Source of the DNA: an uncultured Roseovarius sp.
Lineage (GTDB): Bacteria > Pseudomonadota > Alphaproteobacteria > Rhodobacterales > Rhodobacteraceae
Assembly (NCBI GenBank): GCA_947497295.1
Contig: CANMFU010000005.1
Span: 97,980-161,979, forward strand
DNA length: 64,000 nucleotides
Reading direction: 5' to 3'
Shown here: positions 25,592-34,315 of the stretch, in pieces
How positions within the stretch are numbered: position 1 is the stretch's first letter
Layout of the letters: the number at the start of each line of letters is the position of its first letter
Program-made: the position numbers and the translations under genes
Notes under the pieces: generated by a model
The model's database searches: none
Seen by the model: only the letters and a program-made list of their open reading frames with translations
What the model was told of the DNA's origin: nothing

Positions 25592-26673
25592 CCGGACAAC
25601 CGCAACAATTGGCGTTGCCGGTCAATGCGGCGCTTTTGATGGTTCTGGCCGGGTTTCTGCTGCTGATCGGCAAGCCGGTGCTGCTGCCCATTTTGGCCGC
25701 CGTGATCGCCGTTTACGTCCTGATCAACGTGTCCGAAGCGCTGCGCGCTGTGCCGCTGGTCGGGCGGCTGTCGGCGCCGATGCGGCGGTTGCTGGTGCTG
25801 ATGGCGTTTTCAGTGGTAGTGCTGATCCTGCTGGGGGTCGTTATCGACACGATCAGCCGCATCCTGCGCGAGGCGCCCACCTATCAGTCGAACATCGAAA
25901 AGCTGGTGGCGCAGGGCGCTGATATGCTTGGTGTGGACGAGCGACCTGATTGGAAAGCGATCCGCGATGCGACGTTCGGGCGCCTGTCCGTGCAAAGCCT
26001 GATCAACACCGCGTTTTACAACATCACCGGAATTGGCACGTCCGTGTTTCTGGTCATAGTCTATTCGGCCTTCCTGCTGTCCGAGCGCGCCGGTTTCGCT
26101 GTCAAACTGTCAGCCGCGATGCGCGATGCTGAAGGCGCCGCCAAAACCGAGGCAATGATCAGTGACATCAACGACCGGATTGGGGACTATCTGGCGATCA
26201 AGACATTGATAAACGTGGTCCTGGGCAGCGTGTCCTTTGTCATCCTGTGGGCGCTGGATGTGGATTTTGCCATCTTCTGGGCGCTGGTGATCGCCCTGCT
26301 GAACTATATTCCCTATTTCGGATCTCTGGTCGGCGTCGCCTTTCCGGTCAGCCTGTCGATCGTTCAGTTCGGTGATCTGTGGTGGACATTGCTTCTGGCT
26401 GCCCTGCTGACCGCGGCGCAGATGGTTGTAGGCAATATTGTCGAGCCACGCCTGATCGGGCGGCGCGTCAATCTGAGCCCCTTTGTCGTGCTGGTATCAC
26501 TGGCGGTCTGGAGCGCGCTATGGGGGTTTGCCGGTGCATTGCTGGCCGTGCCGCTGACATCTATCCTGTCTATTATCCTGTCCTCGTTCGAGCCGACACG
26601 CCCCATTGCCATCCTTATGTCGGACCGGATCGAATTTGGAACGCCGCTAATAAAATCCGATACGGGCCACTGA
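25588..26673 (+). CDS. AI-2E family (PerM/YdiK-type) membrane protein
   Basis: 361 aa. About seven to eight membrane spans with the family landmarks YSAFLLSERAGF, the region after DYLAIKTLINV, ALLNYIPYFGSLVG and GNIVEPRLIGRRVNLSPFVVL. Family members are putative exporters or channels with varied proposed roles (AI-2 export, Na+/H+ antiport), so no substrate can be assigned. The GTG start overlaps the end of a 15-codon ORF with a good ribosome site. The 3' end overlaps the convergent CIA30 gene by 27 bp. Confidence 0.85.
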   Translation: MTGQPQQLALPVNAALLMVLAGFLLLIGKPVLLPILAAVIAVYVLINVSEALRAVPLVGRLSAPMRRLLVLMAFSVVVLILLGVVIDTISRILREAPTYQSNIEKLVAQGADMLGVDERPDWKAIRDATFGRLSVQSLINTAFYNITGIGTSVFLVIVYSAFLLSERAGFAVKLSAAMRDAEGAAKTEAMISDINDRIGDYLAIKTLINVVLGSVSFVILWALDVDFAIFWALVIALLNYIPYFGSLVGVAFPVSLSIVQFGDLWWTLLLAALLTAAQMVVGNIVEPRLIGRRVNLSPFVVLVSLAVWSALWGFAGALLAVPLTSILSIILSSFEPTRPIAILMSDRIEFGTPLIKSDTGH

Positions 26674-27222
26674 AATATCCGCCACATGGTCGCGGCCAAA
26701 GGCCACGACTGCCACGCTTTTGATGGCATCCGGGGCCAGAGCATCCCGTAGCAACATGCCCTGCGCCTCGAACCGCTGGAACGGGATGCGCAGCGTCGCC
26801 CATTCGGGTGCCGCGTCAAACGGTGCCTGATAGAAATTCCACGGCAAGATCGTGCCGCCCGTGCGCGCGTGAATATAGTATGTCTGGCCGTTTCCCTTGA
26901 TCTTCAATTCCAGCCCTTGGGCGGTTTCGGGCAGACGAGCGGGCAGTTTCAGGCGGGCCTGAATGAAGCCGCCGTTATTCGCTGTGCTGACCGATCCTGT
27001 CAAATGCAGAACCGTCTGTCCGTTCTCATGCCGCAGTGTGACCTGCCCGGTCGATACGCCGCCCATCACCTGATCGCTGATAAATTCCCATCGCTCGGCA
27101 GGTCTGCCGTTGAAATCCTCTATCATCCGCTCGTCTCCCTGCGCGATGGTTGCGGCGGTGAGCGCGGCGCACAAGACGGCATTTGAAAAAAGTGATCTGG
27201 CGAACTTGAAGGGAAAGAACAT
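26647..27222 (-). CDS. CIA30-domain secreted protein
   Basis: 191 aa. An N-terminal signal peptide (about 1-28) is followed by a beta-rich CIA30/galactose-binding-like domain: EDFNGRPAERWEFISDQVMGGVSTG and YYIHARTGG are hallmark stretches. In mitochondria CIA30 helps assemble complex I; the bacterial secreted versions have no established role. It is the last gene of a minus-strand group with the DCC protein and the peroxidase. Confidence 0.82.
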   Translation of the reverse strand: MFFPFKFARSLFSNAVLCAALTAATIAQGDERMIEDFNGRPAERWEFISDQVMGGVSTGQVTLRHENGQTVLHLTGSVSTANNGGFIQARLKLPARLPETAQGLELKIKGNGQTYYIHARTGGTILPWNFYQAPFDAAPEWATLRIPFQRFEAQGMLLRDALAPDAIKSVAVVAFGRDHVADISVARIGFY

Positions 27223-27624
27223 TCACAGTTTCCTTTTACGCCGTGTGGCAGCGAAAACCCGAACGATTCCGGGACGCAGCCGCAGAAATCCGCGATACGC
27301 CAGCTCCAGCAGCGCCATAACACCCGGCCATTGTGCAACTCTGCCCGCCAGACGCCACCCTGGCACCTGCCGCCAGACCTCGGCAAAGGCGGGGGCACCT
27401 GACAGCAGATCACCCTCGGCTGACCTCACGTGAAACCGCGCCTTGGCGTCGGCCACTTCCAAGCTTTCTGGCAAGGCTGCGTCAGATTGCGAGACATCGA
27501 CCAGTGACAGATTGCCGCCCGTATCGAGATTGGCGTAATGCGCAACCTCGGCCCGGCAGAGCGGGCAGGCGCCATCATAATACAGGATGGTGCGGTCATC
27601 GTCGGCAGGGGCGTCGGCAGTCAT
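27223..27624 (-). CDS. DCC-motif thiol-disulfide oxidoreductase-like protein (DUF393)
   Basis: 133 aa. The N-terminal YYDGACPLCRAEV carries the DxxCxxC motif (C20, C23) that defines the DCC family. The rest is a compact alpha/beta domain with a basic C-terminus. Presumed redox role, unproven. It overlaps the glutathione peroxidase gene by 4 bp and abuts the CIA30 gene. Confidence 0.85.
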   Translation of the reverse strand: MTADAPADDDRTILYYDGACPLCRAEVAHYANLDTGGNLSLVDVSQSDAALPESLEVADAKARFHVRSAEGDLLSGAPAFAEVWRQVPGWRLAGRVAQWPGVMALLELAYRGFLRLRPGIVRVFAATRRKRKL

Positions 27625-28142
27625 TTCAGCATGGTCTCAATTGGGCCGGTGATCTTGGTCGACAGCGGGGCGACCCCTGACCCAAATGTGCCAGCCACTC
27701 GTCCATCCGGGCCAATCAGTACCTTGTTAAAATTCCAGCCGGGCGCGAATCCCGTCTCGTCCCTCAGGGTGCGATAAAATGGGTGCGCATCGCTACCCTT
27801 GACATGAGTGATCCCGGTCATCGGCATGTCGATGCCGTATTGCAGTTCGCAAAATTGCTTGACCTCGGCATTTGTTGCCAGCTCTTGCCGGAAATCGTCT
27901 GAGGGCACGGCCAGAACGATCAGTCCGCGATCGCGATATTTGTCGTAAAGATCCTGAAGCCCTCGGTACTGCCGGGTGAATGCGCATTGCGAGGCGGTAT
28001 TAACCACCAGAACGGGCTGGCCTTGCCAGTCCGTCAGAGCAAGCGATCCACCGTCAATCGACGAAAAGGGCGCTTTGAGGTCGAGCGCGGCGGCAGGTGT
28101 GGCGATCAAAAGAACGATTGTCAGGGCGAGTTTACGGAACAT
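27621..28142 (-). CDS. Glutathione peroxidase-family protein, exported
   Basis: 173 aa from ATG 28142 with AGGAGG upstream. A signal peptide (about 1-20, ending AAA) directs it to the periplasm. The peroxidatic Cys lies in NTASQCAFTRQY, where classical enzymes have Cys or selenocysteine; PGWNFNKVLIG supplies the catalytic Trp/Asn region. Bacterial Cys-type enzymes often use thioredoxin-like partners, which could be the DCC protein downstream (inference). Confidence 0.88.
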   Translation of the reverse strand: MFRKLALTIVLLIATPAAALDLKAPFSSIDGGSLALTDWQGQPVLVVNTASQCAFTRQYRGLQDLYDKYRDRGLIVLAVPSDDFRQELATNAEVKQFCELQYGIDMPMTGITHVKGSDAHPFYRTLRDETGFAPGWNFNKVLIGPDGRVAGTFGSGVAPLSTKITGPIETMLK

Positions 28143-28213
28143 TGCGGTCCTCCTGTTGCCTTTTAGCATACGGACAAGCAGGCTGATTGGATCACGCTGG
28201 CCGAAGCAAAGGA

Positions 28214-28642
28214 TCACATCTTCAGCAAATCCCCCAGTGCATGGCGCGCTTTTGTTGCATTAGCTAATGTATAGCCGTCTAGCGTCGCAAAGAAGGCCTC
28301 CTGCGCCTCGGCAAGGGGGCCGCGCAGCCCGCATGCGGGCAGGATCAGACAGGATTTGTCGGGGCCGAAACATTCGACTACCGGCTGGCCGCGTTTCATC
28401 GCGCGTACGACGGCGCCCAGGGTGATCTCTTCGGCAGGGCGGGCCAGTGTCAGCCCACCGTTGCGTCCCCGCTCGGCAATTACGAAGCCTTCGCGCACCA
28501 GCTGCGTTGCGACCTTGGACAGGTGATTCTCGGACAGCCCGAAAATACCGGCAATTTCGGATGTCGGCATCCGCGCTGGCGATTTGATCGCCAAGGTTAT
28601 CAGAACGCGCAAGGCGTAATCAGTGAATTTGTCTAACTGCAT
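28214..28642 (-). CDS. nsrR: NsrR, nitric oxide-sensing Rrf2 repressor
   Basis: 142 aa from ATG 28642 (MQLDKFTDYALR). The Rrf2 winged HTH (TSEIAGIFGLSENHLSKVATQL) precedes three cysteines C91, C98 and C104, the Fe-S ligand spacing of NsrR. NO destroys the cluster and relieves repression. It stands divergent from the haemoglobin-nnrS-nnrU genes, its logical targets, and a GCATT/AATGC inverted repeat lies in the shared region. The gene is separated from the glutathione peroxidase gene by 71 bp. Confidence 0.92.
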   Translation of the reverse strand: MQLDKFTDYALRVLITLAIKSPARMPTSEIAGIFGLSENHLSKVATQLVREGFVIAERGRNGGLTLARPAEEITLGAVVRAMKRGQPVVECFGPDKSCLILPACGLRGPLAEAQEAFFATLDGYTLANATKARHALGDLLKM

Positions 28643-28655
28643 GTCGTGATAATTA

Positions 28656-28668
28656 GCATTTACAATGC
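28656..28668. promoter_or_regulatory. Candidate NsrR operator
   Basis: GCATT-TAC-AATGC inverted repeat in AT-rich DNA, 14 bp upstream of nsrR and about 55 bp before the divergent NO genes. Similar dyads with ATGCATTT-like halves are bound by NsrR in other proteobacteria. Confidence 0.5.
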
Positions 28669-28735
28669 GCAATAAGAAGGGCTATATATTCGGCACTGGA
28701 AATACCTAATAAGAGGCGCCTCATGAAAATTGCTG

Positions 28736-28879
28736 ATGCAATACTCTGGCCACGAACAAAGGTGTGCGAGCGAATGGGGGTCGACCCCCGAGGCCGATGG
28801 CGGACTGCTGCGCTGGATGGTCAACACGCTGTTTTATTTGGTGGTTTGCCTCATCGTGGTCTGGGTCATCGTGATATGA
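28736..28879 (+). CDS. Small single-span membrane protein coupled to the truncated haemoglobin gene
   Basis: 47 codons from ATG 28736 to TGA 28877-28879, overlapping the haemoglobin ATG (28876) as ATGA. The product has a polar N-terminus (TPEADGGLLRWMVNTL) and one C-terminal membrane span (FYLVVCLIVVWVIVI). The alternative frame from ATG 28723, which has the better AAGAGG site, gives an arginine-rich sequence without features, so a start through slippage or a frameshift is possible. A 14-bp GGGGGTCGACCCCC palindrome sits inside the gene (28776-28789). Function unknown; placement suggests NO or haem-related stress. Confidence 0.5.
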   Translation: MQYSGHEQRCASEWGSTPEADGGLLRWMVNTLFYLVVCLIVVWVIVI

Positions 28880-29277
28880 CGCTGCCGCCGCGCATTCCTG
28901 TGACAGAGGAACAGATCGACCGGGTCGTCGCGCGGTTTTACGAGCGCGTCCGCGTCCATCCGGCGCTGGGCCCGGTTTTTGCGGAGCATGTGACGGACTG
29001 GCCCGCCCATGAGGAAAAGATTGGGCGATTCTGGCGCAATGCGCTGTTGTTCCAACGCAGTTATGATGGCAATCCGATGCAGATTCACAAGGCGGCTGGA
29101 AATGTCCGCGCCGCCCATTTTCCGGTTTGGCTGTCGCTGTTCGAGACTGTATTAACGCAGGAATTGCCGGGGCCGCTGGCCTATGGCTGGGCTGCGCTGG
29201 CACACAGGATCGGACGCGGGCTGAGCTATGGCCTGCCGCAAGAGGGCGGCAATGGCATCCCTGCCTTGGGCGATTAG
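28876..29277 (+). CDS. Group III truncated haemoglobin
   Basis: 133 aa from ATG 28876. The family pattern is clear: VARFYERVRVHPALGPVF, WPAHEEKIGRFWRNALL and the proximal His81 in HFPVWLSLF. These 2-on-2 globins bind haem and commonly protect against NO or reactive nitrogen species. A longer open frame starts at 28723 but its first 51 residues have no globin character. It lies 47 bp before nnrS in an apparent operon. Confidence 0.9.
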   Translation: MTLPPRIPVTEEQIDRVVARFYERVRVHPALGPVFAEHVTDWPAHEEKIGRFWRNALLFQRSYDGNPMQIHKAAGNVRAAHFPVWLSLFETVLTQELPGPLAYGWAALAHRIGRGLSYGLPQEGGNGIPALGD

Positions 29278-29324
29278 CGCAGAGCGCCCGCCCGAGGCTA
29301 ATACATTTCCAAAGGATACGTGAG

Positions 29325-30524
29325 ATGACGACCAGAACAGCGGGCCAAATGCGCGGATGGCAGGGGCCGACCCTTTTGACTTACGGGTTTCGCCCGTTCT
29401 TTTTGGGCGGCGCGACTTGGGCCGCCATCGCCATGGCGATTTGGATTCTGACGCTGACGGGCGCGCTGAAGATCGATCTGGGGTTTGATCCGATTTCCTG
29501 GCACGCGCATGAATTCCTCTTTGGTACGCTGGGTGCGATCATCGGAGGCTTCTTGTTGACGGCGGTGCCGAACTGGACCGGGCGTCTGCCTGTTACGGGC
29601 TGGCCTTTGGGGGCGCTGGCGCTGCTTTGGCTGGCGGGCAGGGCGGCGGTGACGCTGACCTTGGGCGCGCATTGGGCGGTGGTGGCTGCGGTCGATCTCA
29701 GTTTTCCTGTCGCGCTCGGCGCCATGATCCTGCGCGAGATTGTTGCTGGAAAGAACTGGCGCAACCTGCCGGTTTTGCTGTTGCTGGCTGTTTTCGCGCT
29801 GGCGAATGGGCTGTTTCATGTCGATGCGGCAGAGGGGCGACTTGCCGCTCAGGGTATCGGCCTGCGGCTGGGACTGGGGGCGGCAATCATGATGATTGCG
29901 CTTATTGGCGGGCGGGTCGTCCCTAGTTTCACGCGCAACTGGCTGGCCAAAAGAGGTGATCCGGCGCGTCCTGCGCCGCCCATGCAGCGTTTCGACAAGG
30001 TAGCTCTGAGCTTCACGGTCGCAGCCCTAATTCTGTGGGTGATCCAGCCTGCCGGCGGGGCGACGGGGGTTGCGCTGCTGGGTATCGGCGCGCTGCATGC
30101 GGTGCGTTTGTCGCGGTGGTGCGGCTTGCGCACCGCGGCCGATCCGCTGGTTGCGGTGTTGCATGTCGGATATGGGTTCGTGCCGCTTGGGGCGCTGGCG
30201 CTGGGAGTTGCGGCGCTTTGGCCTGACGCGATGCCGCTGGCCGCAGCACAGCATCTGTGGATGGCCGGCGCGATCGGAATGATGACGCTGGCGGTGATGA
30301 CACGCGCCACGCTGGGCCATACGGGGCGCAAACTGCACGCGGGGCCGGGAACGGTCGCGCTGTATGGTCTGATGGCGCTATCGGTTCTGGCGCGGCTGGT
30401 GGCAGATTTGCTGCCCGGCCTGCCGCTGCTGGAGCTGGCCGCGCTTTGCTGGATCGGCGCGTTCGGAGGGTTCGCCCTGATCTACGGCCCGATGTTGCTG
30501 ACCTCCAAACCGGGCAAGGCATGA
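29325..30524 (+). CDS. nnrS: NnrS, haem-copper membrane protein of NO stress response
   Basis: 399 aa from ATG 29325 (AAAGGA upstream). About 12 membrane spans. Diagnostic motifs are YGFRPFFLGG, WHAHEFLFG, GRVVPSFTRNW and MTRATLGHTGR, with conserved histidines for haem/copper binding. NnrS relieves nitrosative stress and is regulated by NnrR/NsrR in several denitrifiers. The stop overlaps the nnrU ATG (ATGA). Confidence 0.95.
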   Translation: MTTRTAGQMRGWQGPTLLTYGFRPFFLGGATWAAIAMAIWILTLTGALKIDLGFDPISWHAHEFLFGTLGAIIGGFLLTAVPNWTGRLPVTGWPLGALALLWLAGRAAVTLTLGAHWAVVAAVDLSFPVALGAMILREIVAGKNWRNLPVLLLLAVFALANGLFHVDAAEGRLAAQGIGLRLGLGAAIMMIALIGGRVVPSFTRNWLAKRGDPARPAPPMQRFDKVALSFTVAALILWVIQPAGGATGVALLGIGALHAVRLSRWCGLRTAADPLVAVLHVGYGFVPLGALALGVAALWPDAMPLAAAQHLWMAGAIGMMTLAVMTRATLGHTGRKLHAGPGTVALYGLMALSVLARLVADLLPGLPLLELAALCWIGAFGGFALIYGPMLLTSKPGKA

Positions 30525-31195
30525 TGGGCTGGGCCAGTTTTGCCGCCGCCTTTGCTGCATTTTTCCTAAGCCACAGCATACCGCTGCGCCCACCGGTAAA
30601 GGCGCGTCTGGTTTCCGCGATGGGCAGAGGCGGCTTTACGTTAGCTTATTCCGCGCTGTCGCTTGCTGTGCTGACATGGCTGATCGTGGCAGCCGCCAAC
30701 GCGCCCTATGTCGGCCTGTGGCCGCGCGCGCCATGGCAAAGCTGGGTGCCGCTGGTGGCGATGGGTGTTGCTTGCGCGCTGCTATGCCTTGCGGTTGGGC
30801 GTCCCAATCCGCTGTCTTTTGGCGGGGCGCATAATGATCGTTTTAACCCCGACCGCCCCGGTATTCTGCGTTGGACGCGGCATCCGCTACTGGTCGCGGC
30901 GGCGCTGTGGGCCGGCGCGCATCTGGTGCCGAATGGCGATCTGGCGCATGTGATCTTGTTCGGCGTGTTCGCGTTTTTCGCCCTTGCCGGAATGCGCATT
31001 GTCGACCGGCGCAAGCGGCGCGAGATGGGGCGCGCGCAGTGGCAGGCGCTGTGCCAACGCATTGCCGACACTTCGCTACTGCCGCGCCCGGTCTCCTGGG
31101 CCGGGACGGCGATGCGATTGGGGATCGCGTTCACGCTGTATGTGGCATTGCTGGGGTTGCACCCTGTGGTGCTGGGCGTGTCGCCGTTGCCGTGA
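30521..31195 (+). CDS. nnrU: NnrU-family membrane protein
   Basis: 224 aa from ATG 30521. Six or so membrane spans. FFLSHSIPLRPPVKARLV near the N-terminus and GILRWTRHPLLVAAALWAGAHL are the NnrU signatures. It is required for denitrification or NO metabolism in related organisms, biochemical role unknown, and distantly related to isoprenoid-modifying NnrU/MddA-type proteins. Coupled to nnrS. Confidence 0.92.
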   Translation: MMGWASFAAAFAAFFLSHSIPLRPPVKARLVSAMGRGGFTLAYSALSLAVLTWLIVAAANAPYVGLWPRAPWQSWVPLVAMGVACALLCLAVGRPNPLSFGGAHNDRFNPDRPGILRWTRHPLLVAAALWAGAHLVPNGDLAHVILFGVFAFFALAGMRIVDRRKRREMGRAQWQALCQRIADTSLLPRPVSWAGTAMRLGIAFTLYVALLGLHPVVLGVSPLP

Positions 31196-31421
31196 TGACG
31201 TGACCGGCGCGTTGTTCGGCCCCTGCCGTGCGTCCAGATGTGCTGACAGCGCAGCCGCCGCCAAACAGCTGCCCTCTGCCGAGTGCGGCGGGTGCGTCAC
31301 ACTCGTGGCCGATGCAAACTCCTGACAGGTTTCCACGCCTGCGCCATCCGGCGCAAAATCACCTCTCGGAATCCTTGTCAGACACGGGTAATACCGGACC
31401 AAATCAGAGGATTGTATTGCC

Positions 31422-32123
31422 GTGCCCAAACTCGATGAAAGCCTGCTTAACGGTCTGGACCCTTTCAGAGGGTTGGAGCGTGCGCAGATTCGCGAAATTC
31501 TGGACAAGGCGACAACGCATCGCTTTGAGGCGGGCGATACCGTTTTTCACGAAGGTGCCGAGGCGGACAGGTTTTATCTGCTGCTGGATGGATATGTTCG
31601 TGTCGGGCGCGTGACCCCGGAAGGCGAGCATGTCACGGTGATGCATATTCCGGCGGGGCAATTGTTCGGAATCGCTCTGGCGCTGGGCCACACACATTTT
31701 CCGGCCACCTCTGTAGCGGCGTCCGAGACCATTGTGCTGTCATGGCCACAGCGACAATGGCCCGATTTTACTGGCAGTTATCCAGGATTCTCTGTTGTGG
31801 CCTATCGCACCATTGGCCAGCGTATGAAGGAAATGCACGATCAGGTCATGCAGATAGCGACCCAGCAGGTCGAGCAGCGAGTCGCAAATGCGCTGTTGCG
31901 GCTGATCACCCAAATGGGACGCCGCACGGATGCAGGGATCGAGGTGGATTTTCCCATCACGCGCCAGGATCTGTCAGAGATGACCGGCACCACCCTGCAC
32001 ACTGTCAGCCGTCTGCTCAGCGCATGGGAAAAACGCGGCATAGTGACAAGCAAGCGCAAGCGTATCATGGTGTGCCAGCCGCATGAGCTGGTTATGCTGG
32101 CCGAGCCTCCGGCGCCTCGTTGA
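31422..32123 (+). CDS. Crp/Fnr-family regulator, NnrR/Dnr-like
   Basis: 233 aa with a GTG start (31422). A cyclic-nucleotide-binding-like beta-roll (about 15-125) is followed by a dimerisation helix and a Crp-type HTH (ITRQDLSEMTGTTLHTVSRLLSAWEKRGIV). The Fnr N-terminal cysteine cluster is absent, as in the NO-responsive NnrR/Dnr group. Its place between nnrU and norC argues that it activates nor through the box at 32378-32391. Nnr-type sensing by haem is family knowledge; the sequence itself does not show it. Confidence 0.85.
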   Translation: MPKLDESLLNGLDPFRGLERAQIREILDKATTHRFEAGDTVFHEGAEADRFYLLLDGYVRVGRVTPEGEHVTVMHIPAGQLFGIALALGHTHFPATSVAASETIVLSWPQRQWPDFTGSYPGFSVVAYRTIGQRMKEMHDQVMQIATQQVEQRVANALLRLITQMGRRTDAGIEVDFPITRQDLSEMTGTTLHTVSRLLSAWEKRGIVTSKRKRIMVCQPHELVMLAEPPAPR

Positions 32124-32322
32124 TCGCGCCTTCCAGTTCGCGCCGAAAATCCGCCTCGTCCAGATTGTACTCCAGACACGCGTCTTCGATGGTGTGAAAC
32201 GGTCCGACCTTGCATCCGACGCAGTGCATGCCGTGGCGCAGAAATACACGCACCGTCTGGGGCCATGTTGTCATTATTTCGGATACGCTCTGGTCCATGG
32301 CGCGCTGTACAGATGTTGTCAT
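32092..32322 (-). CDS. DUF1858-domain protein
   Basis: 76 aa from ATG 32322. The domain pattern SVSEIMTTWPQTVRVFLRHGMHCVGC (with CxxC) and FHTIEDACLEYNLD is characteristic. Such small proteins accompany hybrid-cluster proteins and denitrification genes and may handle metal or redox centres. The 3' end overlaps the nnrR-like gene by 32 bp and the 5' end faces norC, so it shares the norC promoter region divergently. Confidence 0.85.
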   Translation of the reverse strand: MTTSVQRAMDQSVSEIMTTWPQTVRVFLRHGMHCVGCKVGPFHTIEDACLEYNLDEADFRRELEGAINEAPEARPA

Positions 32323-32377
32323 CAATCGGCCCTCCCAGCCGGTCAGGGCACGATGTCACAGACAATCGGGCCAAACT

Positions 32378-32391
32378 TTGATTTTGCGCAA
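32378..32391. promoter_or_regulatory. Fnr/NnrR-type box upstream of norC
   Basis: TTGAT-TTTG-CGCAA: one half fits the Fnr consensus (TTGAT), the other the NnrR consensus (CGCAA in TTGCG-N4-CGCAA). Its centre is 95 bp from the norC ATG, so a class II promoter would start near 32426, where TATGGAT could serve as -10 element. Confidence 0.7.
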
Positions 32392-32479
32392 ACTTTGCGT
32401 GCGGAATATGGATAGGTTGCCCAGCACTGCAACCGGAGGTAGGTTGCGGTTGACTGCAACCAGATAGGGAGGCCCGCGA

Positions 32480-32932
32480 ATGGCCGAATTCCTGACTAAG
32501 TCGCGGGCACGCAATATTTTCTATGGCGGATCACTTTTCTTCGTCATCGTCTTTCTTGCGCTGGTCGTGCAAAGCCACCACTACGTTGTTACCAAATCCA
32601 CTGCGGGGGCTCCGATCACTGCGGCCGTCGCTCATGGCAAGGAAGTGTGGGAGCGTAATAGCTGCATCAACTGCCATTCGCTGCATGGTGAGGGCGCGTA
32701 TTTCGCACCCGAACTGGGCAACGTGATGACCCGTTGGGGCGTCGTAGACGATCCCGAAGGCGCCTATGAAATAATGGACGCCTGGATCGAGGCACAGCCC
32801 AGCCGAATCGAAGGTCGCCGCCAAATGCCCTATTTCGAGATGACCGAAGAGGACAAGCGCGGACTGGCGGAATTCCTGCGCTGGGCCGATCAGACCGACA
32901 CACAGGGCTGGCCGCCCAATGATGCGGGCTAA
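32480..32932 (+). CDS. norC: Nitric oxide reductase cytochrome c subunit
   Basis: 150 aa. An N-terminal membrane anchor (about 12-32) is followed by a single haem-c motif C62INC65H66 and a Met ligand in RRQMPYF (about 116). GAYFAPELGNV is a NorC signature. It delivers electrons to NorB at the periplasmic face. GGAGG lies 8 nt before the ATG. First gene of norCBQD. Confidence 0.97.
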   Translation: MAEFLTKSRARNIFYGGSLFFVIVFLALVVQSHHYVVTKSTAGAPITAAVAHGKEVWERNSCINCHSLHGEGAYFAPELGNVMTRWGVVDDPEGAYEIMDAWIEAQPSRIEGRRQMPYFEMTEEDKRGLAEFLRWADQTDTQGWPPNDAG

Positions 32933-32944
32933 GGAGACAAGCAC

Positions 32945-34315
32945 ATGAAGTATAAATCTCAACAGATCGCTTATGCCTATTTCATCTGCGCGATGGCACT
33001 GTTTGCCGTGCAGGTGCTGGGCGGGCTGACCATCGGCTGGATCTATGTTCAGCCCAATTTCCTGGCCGAAATCTTTCCGTTTCACATCATCCGCATGGTT
33101 CACACCAACGCGCTGATCGTCTGGTTGCTGCTGGGCTTCTTCGGGGCTGCCTATTTCATGGTGCCCGAGGAATCAGAGCGCGAGATCTGGTCGACCAAGC
33201 TGGCCTACCTTCAGCTGATCATCCTGATCGTCGGCACCCTTGGTGCGGTCATCGGCTACGGCTTCAAGGTCCATGGCGGGCGCGAATTCCTGGAGCAACC
33301 CCTTTGGGTGCGATTCGGGATTCTGGTCGCGGCTGTCATATTCTTGATCAACATCTCGATGACGGTTCTTGCGGGTCGCAAGACGGCCATTACCGGCGTG
33401 CTGCTGGTGGGGCTGTGGTTGCTGTCGCTTCTTTGGATCTTCTCGTTCATCAACCCGGTGAACCTGAGCCTGGACAAAATGTATTGGTGGTTCATCGTTC
33501 ACCTGTGGGTCGAAGGCACATGGGAATTGGTGATGGCCTCTATCCTCGCGTTCCTGTTGCTCAAGCTGACGGGCGTGGATCGTGAAGTGATCGAAAAATG
33601 GCTGTATGTCATTGTCGCCACTGCGCTGTTCACGGGTATCCTGGGAACTGGTCACCACTTCTTCTGGATTGGTCTGCCGGGCTACTGGATGTGGATTGGT
33701 AGCATCTTTGGTGCGCTGGAAATCATCCCGTTCTTCCTGATGATGTCCTTTGCCTTTGTCATGGTCTGGAAGGGCCGCCGCAACCACCCCAACAAGGCCG
33801 CACTTCTGTGGTCGCTGGGCTCAGCCACTATCGCCTTCTTTGGGGCGGGTGTCTGGGGCGTGCTGCACAACATGCACGGCGTGAACTTCTATAGCCACGG
33901 CACGCAGATCACCGCGGCGCACGGGCACCTTGCCTTCTACGGCGCCTATGTGGCGATCAACCTGGCGATCATCAGCTATGCAATGCCGCTTTTGAAGGGC
34001 CGCGAGCCTTACAATCAGGTGCTGAACATGGGATCGTTCTGGCTGATGACCGGCGGCATGGCGTTCATGACCTTCACACTGACCTTTGCCGGCGTCATTC
34101 AGACGCACATGCAGCGGGTGCTGGGCAACTACTATATGGATGTCCAGGACGAGCTGGTGCTGTTCTATCTGATGCGCTTGATCGCGGGCAGCGCCGTTGT
34201 GTTGGGCGCTCTGCTGTTCATCTACTCGATCCTGGTGGTTCGCCGCCGCGAGGTGGTGGCGCCGGGTTCGGCAAATCCGGCAGCGATGAAGTCTGATCCG
34301 ATTGTGGGGAAATGA
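32945..34315 (+). CDS. norB: Nitric oxide reductase catalytic subunit
   Basis: 456 aa, about 12 membrane spans. Haem and FeB ligands are visible: HTNALIVW near the N-terminus, HLWVEGTWE, LGTGHHFFWIG and HGHLAFYGAY. It reduces two NO to N2O at the haem b3-FeB site. Standard cNor type, without the quinol-oxidising N-terminal extension. GGAG box 8 nt upstream. Confidence 0.98.
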   Translation: MKYKSQQIAYAYFICAMALFAVQVLGGLTIGWIYVQPNFLAEIFPFHIIRMVHTNALIVWLLLGFFGAAYFMVPEESEREIWSTKLAYLQLIILIVGTLGAVIGYGFKVHGGREFLEQPLWVRFGILVAAVIFLINISMTVLAGRKTAITGVLLVGLWLLSLLWIFSFINPVNLSLDKMYWWFIVHLWVEGTWELVMASILAFLLLKLTGVDREVIEKWLYVIVATALFTGILGTGHHFFWIGLPGYWMWIGSIFGALEIIPFFLMMSFAFVMVWKGRRNHPNKAALLWSLGSATIAFFGAGVWGVLHNMHGVNFYSHGTQITAAHGHLAFYGAYVAINLAIISYAMPLLKGREPYNQVLNMGSFWLMTGGMAFMTFTLTFAGVIQTHMQRVLGNYYMDVQDELVLFYLMRLIAGSAVVLGALLFIYSILVVRRREVVAPGSANPAAMKSDPIVGK

